DNA of 64,000 nt from Clostridiales bacterium. GTDB taxonomy: Bacteria; Bacillota; Clostridia; Saccharofermentanales; Saccharofermentanaceae. A program made the translations under genes and the position numbers. Under the pieces are notes generated by a model that ran no database searches, was not told where the DNA came from, and saw nothing but the letters and a program-made list of their open reading frames with translations. Location: the NCBI GenBank assembly GCA_017649645.1, contig JAGCGK010000042.1:31043-95042 (forward strand), read 5' to 3'. Shown one piece after another: positions 46,662 to 55,898 of this stretch. Numbering within the stretch: position 1 is the stretch's first letter; each line of letters begins with the position of its first letter.

Positions 46662-46801
46662 GAAATTTTCGATCGAATGTCATAAAATTAACAACGATTG
46701 AATTCGAAACAACTTCAAACAACGACATTACCGCAATTTTACATAAGAAAAATTGTTGATTTTTTGATATAATACATAGAAATATGCTATGGAGGGTTCA
46801 T

Positions 46802-48169
46802 ATGGCTGCTTTAAACAACTATTCAAAGATCACCCCTGAAATAGAAGCATTGGCTAAAAAATGTTGTGAGCAAACTATTAAGCCGGAGCTATACAGTAAA
46901 TTCGATGTAAAGCGCGGACTTCGTGATGTCAATGGTAAAGGTGTATTAACAGGTCTTACAGAGATCTCTGAGATCATTTCTTCGAAAATGATCGACGGAG
47001 AATCTATTCCTTGTGATGGCGAACTTTACTACAGAGGTTATGATGTAAAAAAATTGGTTCAGAGCTTCATCGATGATAACAGATTCGGTTTTGAAGAAAC
47101 AACATATCTTCTTCTTTTCAGTGAATTGCCTACTATTGAAGAGCTCCAGTCATTTGAGAAGATCCTAGTTAACTACAGGAACATCATGCCTAAGAACTTC
47201 GTTAGAGATGTAATCATGAAAAAGCCTAGCGAAGATCTTATGAATAATATCGCAAGATCTGTTCTTAACATGTATGCATATGACGGAAATCCTGACGATC
47301 TTTCGATCACGAATGTACTTCGTCAGTCTTTGGAATTGATCTCCATCTTCCCTATGCTTACAGTCTATAGTTATCATGCTAAGAATTACTATCTCGATAA
47401 AGGAAGTCTTATTATCCACAGACCTCAGCCAAATCTTTCAACTGCTGAGAATATCCTTTATATGTTAAGGCCAGATCATAAGTATACCGCTCTGGAAGCT
47501 ATGATCCTTGATCTGGCATTGATCCTTCATGCTGAGCATGGCGGTGGTAACAACTCCACATTTACTACTCACGTAGTTACATCATCCGGTACAGATACAT
47601 ACGCTGCTATCGCTGCTGCATTAAGTTCTCTTAAGGGACCTAAGCATGGCGGAGCTAATATCAAAGTAGTTAAGATGCTCAATGATATCAAGCGTAACGT
47701 TAATGACTGGAATGACGATCAGGAAATCGAAGAATATCTCCGTAAGATACTTCACAAGGAAGCATTTGATAAGGCAGGCGTAATCTACGGCTTAGGTCAT
47801 GCTGTTTATTCAATATCCGATCCTCGTGCACAGATCTTCAAGGGTTATGTAGAAAAGCTTTCGATCGAGAAAGGCAGAACCAGAGAATTCAAGTTGTATT
47901 CAAAGATCGAAAAAATCGCTGCGGAGCTTATTTCTAAGGAAAGAAAGATCTATAAGGGTGTGTCGGCAAATATCGACTTTTATAGCGGCTTTGTTTACAG
48001 CATGCTTAATCTCCCAACAGAGCTTTATACTCCACTATTTGCTACAGCAAGGATTACAGGTTGGTCAGCTCACAGAATCGAAGAATTGACTAATGCAGGA
48101 AAGATCATCAGACCTGCGTATATGTGTGTTCAGGATCACAGGAAGTTTGTTCCGATAACCAAGCGTTAA
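46802..48169 (+). CDS. Citrate synthase
   Basis: A 455-residue citrate synthase condensing oxaloacetate and acetyl-CoA. Active-site landmarks are LHAEHGGGNNSTF (first catalytic His), GPKHGGAN, and VIYGLGHAVYSISDPRA (second His), with a late PLFATARITGWSAHRIEE block. It could support glutamate precursor supply in an organism with an incomplete TCA cycle, complementing gdhA. A methylcitrate synthase activity is less likely from the length. The ATG at 46802 has GGAGGG upstream; the ATG at 46784 would contain that site in its own frame. TATAAT at 46767-46772 is the likely -10. Confidence 0.9.
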   Translation: MAALNNYSKITPEIEALAKKCCEQTIKPELYSKFDVKRGLRDVNGKGVLTGLTEISEIISSKMIDGESIPCDGELYYRGYDVKKLVQSFIDDNRFGFEETTYLLLFSELPTIEELQSFEKILVNYRNIMPKNFVRDVIMKKPSEDLMNNIARSVLNMYAYDGNPDDLSITNVLRQSLELISIFPMLTVYSYHAKNYYLDKGSLIIHRPQPNLSTAENILYMLRPDHKYTALEAMILDLALILHAEHGGGNNSTFTTHVVTSSGTDTYAAIAAALSSLKGPKHGGANIKVVKMLNDIKRNVNDWNDDQEIEEYLRKILHKEAFDKAGVIYGLGHAVYSISDPRAQIFKGYVEKLSIEKGRTREFKLYSKIEKIAAELISKERKIYKGVSANIDFYSGFVYSMLNLPTELYTPLFATARITGWSAHRIEELTNAGKIIRPAYMCVQDHRKFVPITKR

Positions 48170-48199
48170 TTCTTAAGATCAATAATTCAGACTAGCAAC

Positions 48200-48240
48200 A
48201 GGGGATGTCTCTATCTATTATGATTGAGACATCCCCTTTG
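48200..48240. terminator. Bidirectional terminator after citrate synthase
   Basis: Stem AGGGGATGTCTC/GAGACATCCCCT followed by TTTG, between convergent genes; related in sequence to the leuA terminator. Confidence 0.82.
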
Positions 48241-48281
48241 CCATGAAAAAGGGTAAATTGATAGAACTTAAAATGTCTTAT

Positions 48282-49937
48282 TTATCTCGATATACCGTAG
48301 GACTCGCAGACCTTTCCGAATTCTTCCGAACCTGAGAAACCGTAGAAAACAGACTCTCTGGACTCGCCTGCTTCAAGTAATCCTACCCAGTAGTTCAATC
48401 CTCCTTCATCATACTCTCTGTCCATAAAGAGCCTATATAATCTCTTTACGAATTCAGAGTTGGAAACGTTGGCATCTAAGAACTCCTGACTGAAAACGAA
48501 GTTGTAAGCTGCCGTGGTGCCTGTAACCCTTTTTGCCCTAAGTTCACTCGACCAATATTCAAGACCTGATTCTTCAGCATCTCTGCAAAGGATCGTGGTA
48601 TATAATCTGGATGCAAAACCGCTGATCTCATCATTTGTATTTGAAGAACCTGAGATTACAACTGAACCCGGAGCGATTCCGTAGGAATTACATACTTCCT
48701 TCCATTCATTTGAATTGATGAATCCGCCAAGAACAGTGTTACTGGATGTACCTGAGCTAAGTTCACCGAGCCAATAATCTCTTCCGCCCTCATCCATTTC
48801 TCTGTTGAAGAATGTTTTGTATAAGATAGCCAGATATTCTTCATTGCTTAAAGACTTAGAAGAAAACTCAGCACTATCAAAGAAATTCTTTGCTGTAGTA
48901 GCGCCATCTGTCTTCTTGGAATTAAGAAGATCGGACCAATACTTAAGGCCTTCGGACTCTGCTTCTCTTCCGAGAACTACTGTATAAAGCCTGCTTACAA
49001 AAGCCTCTGTTCCGGAAAGTCCATCTTCTTTGACATAGTCTACGGATGAAACATTGTATCCGAGATAGATGCTATCGGAGCCGATACTATGATCATTCTT
49101 GAAACTGCTTGTATTACCGCACATAAAGTACTGATAATTACCATTTGTACCGAGATCCCAAGTAGCATCACAGTTGTAATAGATACCGTCAACATTAACT
49201 ATATTCCAGCAGTGATTATTGGAATAAACTATCCTGTTATCAATTCCCGCTTCAAGGAGCATATCATAGAACAAACCTGCGATTCCCTGACATACCGCTG
49301 TCTTATTATAAAAAGCACTATATGCCGTATATGTGATCGTATCTCTGAGAGACTTTGCCTTCTTGGCATTTGTATAGTCGTACTTAACATTAGTCGTTAT
49401 CCAGCTATAGATCGAGCTGATCTTTTCATAGGCATCCATACCTGAATTCAATATCTTATTATTCAAGGAACTTAAAGAAGCCTTCAGATTGTTTTCCTGG
49501 CTGCCGTTAGTGTAGAAACTGAACTTATAAGTAACCTTGTAAAGATCATTACTGTTATAACCTTTTTCGAAAAAGATATAAGAGTAAGTATAGGATTCAA
49601 AACTCTTGGCAAGATAATCGCCTGCAACAGGATTGCTCTGATCATGCACGAGAGCCTTATTTACCAGATCCTGCCACATCTTGGATTTGTTAGATGAATT
49701 ATTCTTTACATAATAAAAAGTAATCTCGGAATTCCTGGAAATAAGTTCTGACTTAATCTTAGAAACCGCATCCGTTTCATTATCATAGAGATCATACTCT
49801 CCATAATATGTAGATCCGTACTTATGATTGTATTTTCTTGCATCCGCGTTAACTTTATTAGCTGGTAAAACAGCCACAAGATTTACCGCTAAAACAGCAC
49901 TTAGAAATACAACTGCAACCTTTAAAGTGCGCTTCAT
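48282..49937 (-). CDS. Secreted transglutaminase-like protein with DUF4214 repeats
   Basis: A 551-residue exported protein. The signal peptide is about residues 1-31 (ends near NKVNA). A transglutaminase-like cysteine protease domain has C216 (TAVCQGIAG), H242 (NNHCWNIV) and D257 (YNCDATWD). From about residue 310 to the end there are four DUF4214-like segments in two pairs with the pattern LYxxxLxRxAExxGLxYW (TVVLGREAESEG, KTFFNREMDEGG, TTILCRDAEESG, RLFMDREYDEGG). The domain order suggests a cell-surface or secreted peptidase or cross-linking enzyme held by its repeats. GGGGG lies eight bases before the ATG at 49937. Confidence 0.86.
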   Translation of the reverse strand: MKRTLKVAVVFLSAVLAVNLVAVLPANKVNADARKYNHKYGSTYYGEYDLYDNETDAVSKIKSELISRNSEITFYYVKNNSSNKSKMWQDLVNKALVHDQSNPVAGDYLAKSFESYTYSYIFFEKGYNSNDLYKVTYKFSFYTNGSQENNLKASLSSLNNKILNSGMDAYEKISSIYSWITTNVKYDYTNAKKAKSLRDTITYTAYSAFYNKTAVCQGIAGLFYDMLLEAGIDNRIVYSNNHCWNIVNVDGIYYNCDATWDLGTNGNYQYFMCGNTSSFKNDHSIGSDSIYLGYNVSSVDYVKEDGLSGTEAFVSRLYTVVLGREAESEGLKYWSDLLNSKKTDGATTAKNFFDSAEFSSKSLSNEEYLAILYKTFFNREMDEGGRDYWLGELSSGTSSNTVLGGFINSNEWKEVCNSYGIAPGSVVISGSSNTNDEISGFASRLYTTILCRDAEESGLEYWSSELRAKRVTGTTAAYNFVFSQEFLDANVSNSEFVKRLYRLFMDREYDEGGLNYWVGLLEAGESRESVFYGFSGSEEFGKVCESYGISR

Positions 49938-49980
49938 TATCAATTCCCCCAAACACTTCGATCAAAACCTCTATAGGTCC

Positions 49981-50008
49981 ATTCTATCGTTAGAAAACGT
50001 TGTTTCAA
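49981..50008 (-). promoter_or_regulatory. Promoter of the transglutaminase/DUF4214 gene
   Basis: Minus strand TTGAAA (50003-50008), 16-base spacer, TAGAAT (49981-49986), about 45 bases before the start. Confidence 0.6.
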
Positions 50009-50134
50009 CGCGTTTAGAGAAGCTTTCACAAATCATTTAACGGGTCGAAACATTTGCGTTTCTTTGGTTAAAAATCGTTAACAACCGCTTTACATATTTA
50101 CATATTGTACAAATCCGAATGCTTCAGTTTTCTC

Positions 50135-50932
50135 TTATAAAAAACCTTCCTCCTTAATGGCAAAACCGTGGTTCATCGGACCGGATCCTTTGCCCAGATC
50201 AAGCATTGCGGAGAGGGCACCAGAAATATAATTCTTTGCGTGCGACACAGCACTTACCAAATCCTCTCCCTTTGCCAGGTTCGATGCTATGGCACTTGAT
50301 AAAGTGCATCCCGTACCATGTGTATTGGGATTATCTATCCTCTTACCCTTAAACCAAGTAATCTCTCTTCCGTCGTAGAGAACATCATTAGCATCATTGA
50401 TGCTGTGTCCTCCCTTTAAAAGTACCCTGCAGCCGAAGTCCGAATAGATCTTCTTAGCTGCTTCTTCCATCATCCTCTCGCTATCAATAACATCACCAAA
50501 CAATACCATAGCTTCAGGTATGTTAGGGGTAATCACTGTAGCCAAAGGGATCAGATCAGACTTAAGAACCGAAACAGCTTCATCACTTATAAGCTTTGAT
50601 CCGCTCGTTGATACCATTACCGGATCAAGAACGATATTTTTAGCTTCATACTTTCTAAGAGATTCAGATATCACTCTTATCAAGTCAGCGGAAGAAACCA
50701 TTCCAATCTTGACTGCGTCCGGGTATATATCCGTGAATATTGCATCAAGTTGTTCTTGCAAAAACTTAGGTGTAACTTCAAAGATATCAAATACACCAGT
50801 AGTATTCTGAGCAGTGAGAGCCGTTATGGCGCTCATAGCGTAAACCCCGTTGGCAATCATGGTCTTAATATCGGCCTGAATGCCTGCACCGCCGCTGCAA
50901 TCGCTGCCTGCGATCGTTAGTGCCTTGTTCAT
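50135..50932 (-). CDS. thiD: Hydroxymethylpyrimidine/phosphomethylpyrimidine kinase
   Basis: A 265-residue ribokinase-family enzyme that phosphorylates HMP and HMP-P for thiamine synthesis. The opening AGSDCSGGAGIQADIKT is diagnostic, and the late NTHGTGCTLSSAIA block holds the anion hole and catalytic Asp region. TPNIPEA and VLLKGGH are also family blocks. No other thiamine genes or TPP riboswitch are visible nearby, so it may serve pyrimidine or pyridoxal salvage as well. It is a single gene between pnp and the transglutaminase gene. Confidence 0.92.
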   Translation of the reverse strand: MNKALTIAGSDCSGGAGIQADIKTMIANGVYAMSAITALTAQNTTGVFDIFEVTPKFLQEQLDAIFTDIYPDAVKIGMVSSADLIRVISESLRKYEAKNIVLDPVMVSTSGSKLISDEAVSVLKSDLIPLATVITPNIPEAMVLFGDVIDSERMMEEAAKKIYSDFGCRVLLKGGHSINDANDVLYDGREITWFKGKRIDNPNTHGTGCTLSSAIASNLAKGEDLVSAVSHAKNYISGALSAMLDLGKGSGPMNHGFAIKEEGFL

Positions 50933-51043
50933 ATAATTACCTCTTTTTCTATATTTTAATTATCAAGCAGATTTTAGTTTTCATCAATTCGCAATAATTA
51001 TCAAATATCTTTGATGATGAAAGATTGTTGTTAAGATTATTCA

Positions 51044-51074
51044 TAAAAAGAGGCTGCCTTCATAAGACAGCCTC
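51044..51074 (-). terminator. pnp terminator
   Basis: Minus strand GAGGCTG/CAGCCTC with an 11-base loop, followed by TTTTTATG. Confidence 0.85.
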
Positions 51075-51099
51075 AGAAATAATTAATCTAACTGAACGA

Positions 51100-53358
51100 T
51101 CAGAATTCGATCCTTCTGCCCTTCTTCTGATCATCATCACCGGACTCATTGTTGTCCTTACGATCGAAGTTACGTCTCTCTCCGCGATCACGGTTACCAT
51201 TGAAACCACCACGACGGTCACGGTTTCTTGGCTCACGCTTACGTGGCTCTTCTTCAACATATCCTTCCGGCTTTGGAAGAGTATCTCTGATGGAAAGATT
51301 GATTCTGCCCTGGTTATCGATCTCGATTACCTTAACACGAACCTTATCACCCTCATGTACAACATCCTCTACCTTATCAACACGGTTCCAAGCAAGCTTG
51401 CTGATATGTACGAGACCTTCCTTACCAGGAATGAACTCAACAAATGCACCGAAGTCCATAAGTCTTGTTACTGTACCTTCAAACTCAGCACCAACTTCAG
51501 GATCAGCGATGATACCGTTGATGATCTTCTTAGCCTTCTCTGCCTTCTCAAGATCAGGTGTAGAGATATAAAGCTTACCTTCGTCATTGATATCGATCTG
51601 AGCGCCTGTATCAGCAATGATCTTGTTGATAACCTTTCCGCCAGAACCGATAACTTCACGAATCTTATCTACAGGGATCTGCATGGATACGATTCTAGGA
51701 GCAAATGGTGAGAGGTCCTCACGAGGTGCAGCGATTCTAGGAAGGAGGATCTCATTGATGATCTGAAGTCTACCCTTCTTAGTCATAGCAAATGCTGCCT
51801 TGATAATATCGAGTGAAAGACCCTCAACCTTGATATCTACCTGGATGGATGTGATACCTTCTGTAGTACCTGCAACCTTAAAGTCCATATCACCGAAGAA
51901 GTCCTCGATGCCCTGGATATCCATGAATACGAGGAAGTCCTCGTCATTCTCTTCATTAACGATCAAACCGGAAGAAATACCTGCAACAGGTCTCTTGATC
52001 GGAACACCTGCATCCATGAGGGAAAGTGTCGAAGCACAAACTGAACCCTGGGATGTAGAACCGTTACTCATTGTGATCTCGGAAACTGTTCTGATAGCAT
52101 ATGGGAACTCATCCTCAGAAGGAAGAACCGGGATCAAAGATCTCTCAGCAAGAGCACCATGGCCGATCTCACGACGTCCAGGGCTTCTGGAAGCCTTTGC
52201 TTCACCTACGGAATAACCCGGGAAGTTATAGTGGTGCATATATCTCTTTGTGTTGTCTGTATCAAGACCCTCAAGGTTCTGAGCCTCAGACAAAGGAGCC
52301 AAAGTACAGATATTTACAACCTGTGTCTGACCTCTCTGGAACAAAGAAGAACCATGAACTCTTGGAATGATTCCTACATCACAGGACAGAGGACGGATCT
52401 GATCAAGTGCACGACCGTCAACACGAACATGCTCTCTGAAAAGATAATCACGAACTACTTTCTTCTCGAGCTTATAGATAGCATCCGGAGCCCATGAGGA
52501 AAGTCCCTCTTCCTTTTCTTCGAGAAGGTTTACAACCTCTTCCTGAAGTGCTGCAACATTAGCATCTCTTACGCTCTTGTCATCAGAAAGAACTGCCTGA
52601 CGCATCTTGTCCCAGCCATATTCCTTAACCATAGCAAAGATCTCTTCAGGAACATCAGCAGACTCGTATGTGAACTTCGGCTTACCGATCTCAGCAACGA
52701 TACCGTTAATGAACTTACAGATCTCTTTACATACTTCATGACCATCAGCGATAGCCTGGAGCATTACTTCATCAGGTACTTCGTTAGCACCTGCCTCAAC
52801 CATACAGATCTTCTTCTCTGTGCATGCAAGAGTTACATACATATCAGAGATCTTTCTCTGCTCTTCAGTTGGGTTGATAACTGTCTTACCATCGATCAAA
52901 CCGAGAACAACACCTGCAACAGGTCCCTTCCACGGGATATCGGAAATAGCGATAGCGATGGATGTACCGATCATAGCTGTAATCTCAGGAGAACAATCCT
53001 GATCAACAGACAAAACGAGGTTGGATACTACAACATCGTTACGAAGATCCTTTGGGAACAAAGGTCTGATAGGACGGTCAATAACACGGGATGTAAGAAT
53101 AGCCTTCTCGGAAGGTCTTCCCTCACGCTTGATGTAACCGCCAGGGATCTTACCTACAGCATAGAGCTTCTCTTCATAATCAACAGAAAGCGGGAAGAAA
53201 TCGATACCTTCCTTTGGCTTCTCAGAAGCAGTAACTGTGGAAAGAATTGTTGTGTCGCCGTACTTAGCAAGTACTGAGCCGTTAGCAAACTGTGCAAGTC
53301 TTCCTGTCTCAACAACAAAAGGACGACCTGCAATGGTTGTCTCGAAAATCTTTTGCAT
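51100..53358 (-). CDS. pnp: Polyribonucleotide nucleotidyltransferase (PNPase)
   Basis: A 752-residue 3'-5' phosphorolytic exoribonuclease. Two RNase PH domains (about 1-220 and 310-545; SPGRREIGHGALAERSL and MSNGSTSQGSVCASTLSLMDAGVPI are landmarks of the second) flank a helical linker. KH (IREVIGSGGKVINKI, near 560) and S1 (FEGTVTRLMDFGAFVEF, near 630) domains follow, then a low-complexity Arg/Asn/Gly-rich tail. It is a core RNA decay enzyme. AAAGGAG precedes the ATG and may be masked by a leader hairpin. Confidence 0.96.
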   Translation of the reverse strand: MQKIFETTIAGRPFVVETGRLAQFANGSVLAKYGDTTILSTVTASEKPKEGIDFFPLSVDYEEKLYAVGKIPGGYIKREGRPSEKAILTSRVIDRPIRPLFPKDLRNDVVVSNLVLSVDQDCSPEITAMIGTSIAIAISDIPWKGPVAGVVLGLIDGKTVINPTEEQRKISDMYVTLACTEKKICMVEAGANEVPDEVMLQAIADGHEVCKEICKFINGIVAEIGKPKFTYESADVPEEIFAMVKEYGWDKMRQAVLSDDKSVRDANVAALQEEVVNLLEEKEEGLSSWAPDAIYKLEKKVVRDYLFREHVRVDGRALDQIRPLSCDVGIIPRVHGSSLFQRGQTQVVNICTLAPLSEAQNLEGLDTDNTKRYMHHYNFPGYSVGEAKASRSPGRREIGHGALAERSLIPVLPSEDEFPYAIRTVSEITMSNGSTSQGSVCASTLSLMDAGVPIKRPVAGISSGLIVNEENDEDFLVFMDIQGIEDFFGDMDFKVAGTTEGITSIQVDIKVEGLSLDIIKAAFAMTKKGRLQIINEILLPRIAAPREDLSPFAPRIVSMQIPVDKIREVIGSGGKVINKIIADTGAQIDINDEGKLYISTPDLEKAEKAKKIINGIIADPEVGAEFEGTVTRLMDFGAFVEFIPGKEGLVHISKLAWNRVDKVEDVVHEGDKVRVKVIEIDNQGRINLSIRDTLPKPEGYVEEEPRKREPRNRDRRGGFNGNRDRGERRNFDRKDNNESGDDDQKKGRRIEF

Positions 53359-53364
53359 AATTTT

Positions 53365-53388
53365 CTCCTTTATTTAATTGTTAAGGAG
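53365..53388 (-). promoter_or_regulatory. Leader hairpin covering the pnp ribosome binding site
   Basis: On the minus strand CTCCTT (53383-53388) can pair with the Shine-Dalgarno AAGGAG (53365-53370) across a 12-base loop, just before the pnp ATG. This could repress translation. Confidence 0.5.
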
Positions 53389-53470
53389 GTAGCTTGCAGA
53401 TTCACATCTCGACAATGCTATTCGAGGTATCAATCTACACACTACACCCCTTTGCCTATATGACCCATAT

Positions 53471-53498
53471 ATTATATATCAAAATAATGAATTGGCAA
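53471..53498 (-). promoter_or_regulatory. Candidate pnp promoter
   Basis: Minus strand TTGCCA (53493-53498), 16-base spacer, TATAAT (53471-53476), giving a leader of roughly 105 bases. Confidence 0.55.
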
Positions 53499-53627
53499 AA
53501 AAAGATTTTCTCGTTGAAAAAAAGTGAGAAGAAAGTAAAAAATCATAAATTTCTTAGACAAAAATCTTATTTTCAAGTATTGATGTATATAAATAAAATA
53601 ATATAAAATAAGAACGGAGGTTTGGTT

Positions 53628-55268
53628 ATGGCAGTTAGTCACGATCTTTTTATAGAGTTTTTTGATGCCTGCATGTCTTTCAAAGGTAAGCCTTTGACAG
53701 ATTCGGAGGCTGTTATGATGTTCGCAAAAGAACTCGGGATCGCTAAATGTGACTACATAACTTATAAAGACGGTATTCCTTCCGAACCTTCCCTTATCTG
53801 TGAGTTCTCTGAACCACTTTCTAAACAATACCGTTCTTATCATTTCCAGAACATGTTCAGCTCCGCTGAGATCAGGACTTATCTTGGAAGTGATGAATCT
53901 CAGACATGTGAAGATTATGAGTTCCTTTTGAATATTTGGGACAGAACCGTATTCAGAGCTTTAAACTGCTATATCCTCACTACTCAGGCAAGTTATAACC
54001 TGATGCATGACCAGCTTACCGGAATCCATAATCAGAACTATTTTATGAGACATCTCGGAAAGATATGTGCGGCAAAAGCTTCTTCTAATTATGTAGCTTT
54101 CTATATGAACATCAGAAACTGCCGTTTTCTTAATAATGTTTTCGGAAATTATGCTACTGATGAGATAATCAAGCACTTTGCTATCGATCTTGACGGAAGG
54201 CTTGATAAGGAAAACGGAGAGTGTCTTTCAAGACTCGGAGGCGATTTCTTTACTTTTATCGCACTCAAGAAAAATGAAGAAAAGTATATTCAGTTATTGA
54301 ATTCCTTCCCTATCGATTTTACTTTCGGTACTGACAGGATCATATATACTATCTCACTTCGTGCAGGTGTTGCTGAGCTCGACTCTTCTTACGATACACC
54401 TGACAGCATTATGTCTGCTATATGTGCTGCTTTCTCACTGACTAAGAATTCAGCTAACAAACCGTTTGTTTTCTATGATGAAGAAGTAAGCAATCAGATC
54501 ATTAACAAGAATTCTCTAGAAACTGAACTTCGTAATGATCTTGATGACGGTAAGCTTCTTGTATATTACCAGCCGTATATCGATGTTAAGGAAGACAGTA
54601 ATGTTGTTTCCGGAGCTGAAGCTCTTATACGTTGGAGACGCGAAGACAGAATGATCACTCCTGTCGAGATCATCCCTATTGCCGAGCGCAATAAGTTTAT
54701 CTCTGATATTGATTTCTATGTTCTCGAAAAAGTATGCGATAAACTTTCCGAATGGAAAAACGCAGGAATAAAGATCGTTCCTGTTTCCTGTAACTTCTCG
54801 GAGTTCGATCTTAAGATCTCCAACCTTGCTGATAAGATAGTTTCTGTTATCGACAAGTATGGTCTTGATCATTCTTCTATCAAGATCGAGTTTACGGAAA
54901 GTGCATTTAATAACGAGCCTGAACTTACAAGATATATCGTAAATCAGCTCAAGGAATCAGGTGTCAAAGTAGGTCTTGATAACTGTGCGGATGTTTATTT
55001 CTCATATAAGACATTTACGAATTCGGATTTCGATTATATCAAGATCGATTACAGATCTATCGATGTTACCGATAACAAGAAGCTTCTTGTACTTAAGAAT
55101 GCTATTAATCTTGCTATGGAACTCGGTATCGAAGTTATCGTAGAAGGAATCTCCGATGATACACTCATCAAAGAATTGGGCGATATCGGATGTAAGACAT
55201 TCCAGAGCCTTTACTTTGATAAGCCTCTGTCAGAGAGATTTTTCGAAAACAAACTTAAGAATCAGTGA
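53628..55268 (+). CDS. GGDEF-EAL protein with degenerate GGDEF and altered EAL loop
   Basis: A 546-residue cyclic-di-GMP-type protein without membrane segments. Residues 1-120 are an unassigned sensory-like region. The GGDEF domain (about 125-285) has GGDFF at 204-208 instead of GGDEF, so cyclase activity is unlikely. The EAL domain keeps E331 (GAEAL), the Asn of SCNFS, the Glu of IEFTES, the Lys of YIKID and the Glu of VEGIS, but the DDFG loop reads DNCAD (D451-N452), losing the second Asp used for metal binding. It may be a c-di-GMP receptor or a weak phosphodiesterase. The ATG at 53628 follows GGAGG by seven bases. Its end overlaps the convergent rnhB by seven bases. Confidence 0.85.
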   Translation: MAVSHDLFIEFFDACMSFKGKPLTDSEAVMMFAKELGIAKCDYITYKDGIPSEPSLICEFSEPLSKQYRSYHFQNMFSSAEIRTYLGSDESQTCEDYEFLLNIWDRTVFRALNCYILTTQASYNLMHDQLTGIHNQNYFMRHLGKICAAKASSNYVAFYMNIRNCRFLNNVFGNYATDEIIKHFAIDLDGRLDKENGECLSRLGGDFFTFIALKKNEEKYIQLLNSFPIDFTFGTDRIIYTISLRAGVAELDSSYDTPDSIMSAICAAFSLTKNSANKPFVFYDEEVSNQIINKNSLETELRNDLDDGKLLVYYQPYIDVKEDSNVVSGAEALIRWRREDRMITPVEIIPIAERNKFISDIDFYVLEKVCDKLSEWKNAGIKIVPVSCNFSEFDLKISNLADKIVSVIDKYGLDHSSIKIEFTESAFNNEPELTRYIVNQLKESGVKVGLDNCADVYFSYKTFTNSDFDYIKIDYRSIDVTDNKKLLVLKNAINLAMELGIEVIVEGISDDTLIKELGDIGCKTFQSLYFDKPLSERFFENKLKNQ

Positions 55269-55897
55269 ATCACCTTTAAAAAGCTTCTTCTGTGGATCGG
55301 AGTCATTCCGAGTTCTCTTATTGCGGCATAATGATCTTTGGTACCATAGCCTTTGTGCTTGGCAAAACCGTATCCCGGATATTCCTTATCGTAATCTATC
55401 ATCATATGATCCCTTGTAACTTTGGCAAGGATCGAAGCAGCTGCGATAGAATTGGACTTGGCGTCGCCTTTTATTATCGGCTCGATATCAACGCCTGTTC
55501 CCTCAAGCTTAACGGCATCTATAAGCAGAAGGTCGGGTTTTTGTTCCAGATTAGAAACACACTCTCGCATAGCCTGCTTTGTGGCTTCAAGGATATTGAT
55601 CTCGTCTATTACGTCCGGACCTTTTGCAACGACAGCATAACAAAGAGCTTTTTCTTTTATAACTTCGAACAGCTCTTCCCTTTTCTTTTCTGTCAGTTTT
55701 TTGGAATCATCAAGACCAAGGATGAGTTCTTTTGGATCAAGGATACATGCGGCAGCAACAACGGGACCTGCCAATGGTCCTCTTCCCGCCTCATCAATAC
55801 CAGCAACCAGCTTATAGCCGTTCTTCCAGGCCTTGTTCTCATATTCCATCATCGTAACGTACTTTTTTACGAGTTCTTCCTTGGTAAGCTTAGCCAT
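55262..55897 (-). CDS. rnhB: Ribonuclease HII
   Basis: A 211-residue type 2 RNase H that removes ribonucleotides and RNA from DNA. The catalytic DEAGRG motif starts at D35-E36 (AGIDEAGRGPLAGPVVAAA), followed by LDDSKKL, the LLIDAV acidic site and the AKHKGYGT block. It begins two bases from the end of rbgA on the same strand, the usual rbgA-rnhB pairing in Firmicutes. The 3' end overlaps the convergent GGDEF-EAL gene tail to tail. Confidence 0.94.
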   Translation of the reverse strand: MAKLTKEELVKKYVTMMEYENKAWKNGYKLVAGIDEAGRGPLAGPVVAAACILDPKELILGLDDSKKLTEKKREELFEVIKEKALCYAVVAKGPDVIDEINILEATKQAMRECVSNLEQKPDLLLIDAVKLEGTGVDIEPIIKGDAKSNSIAAASILAKVTRDHMMIDYDKEYPGYGFAKHKGYGTKDHYAAIRELGMTPIHRRSFLKVIH

Positions 55898-55898
55898 T

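Noticed and set aside
50935-51043. A TPP riboswitch before thiD.
   Set aside because: The conserved CTGAGA and related TPP core motifs are not present in the short leader.
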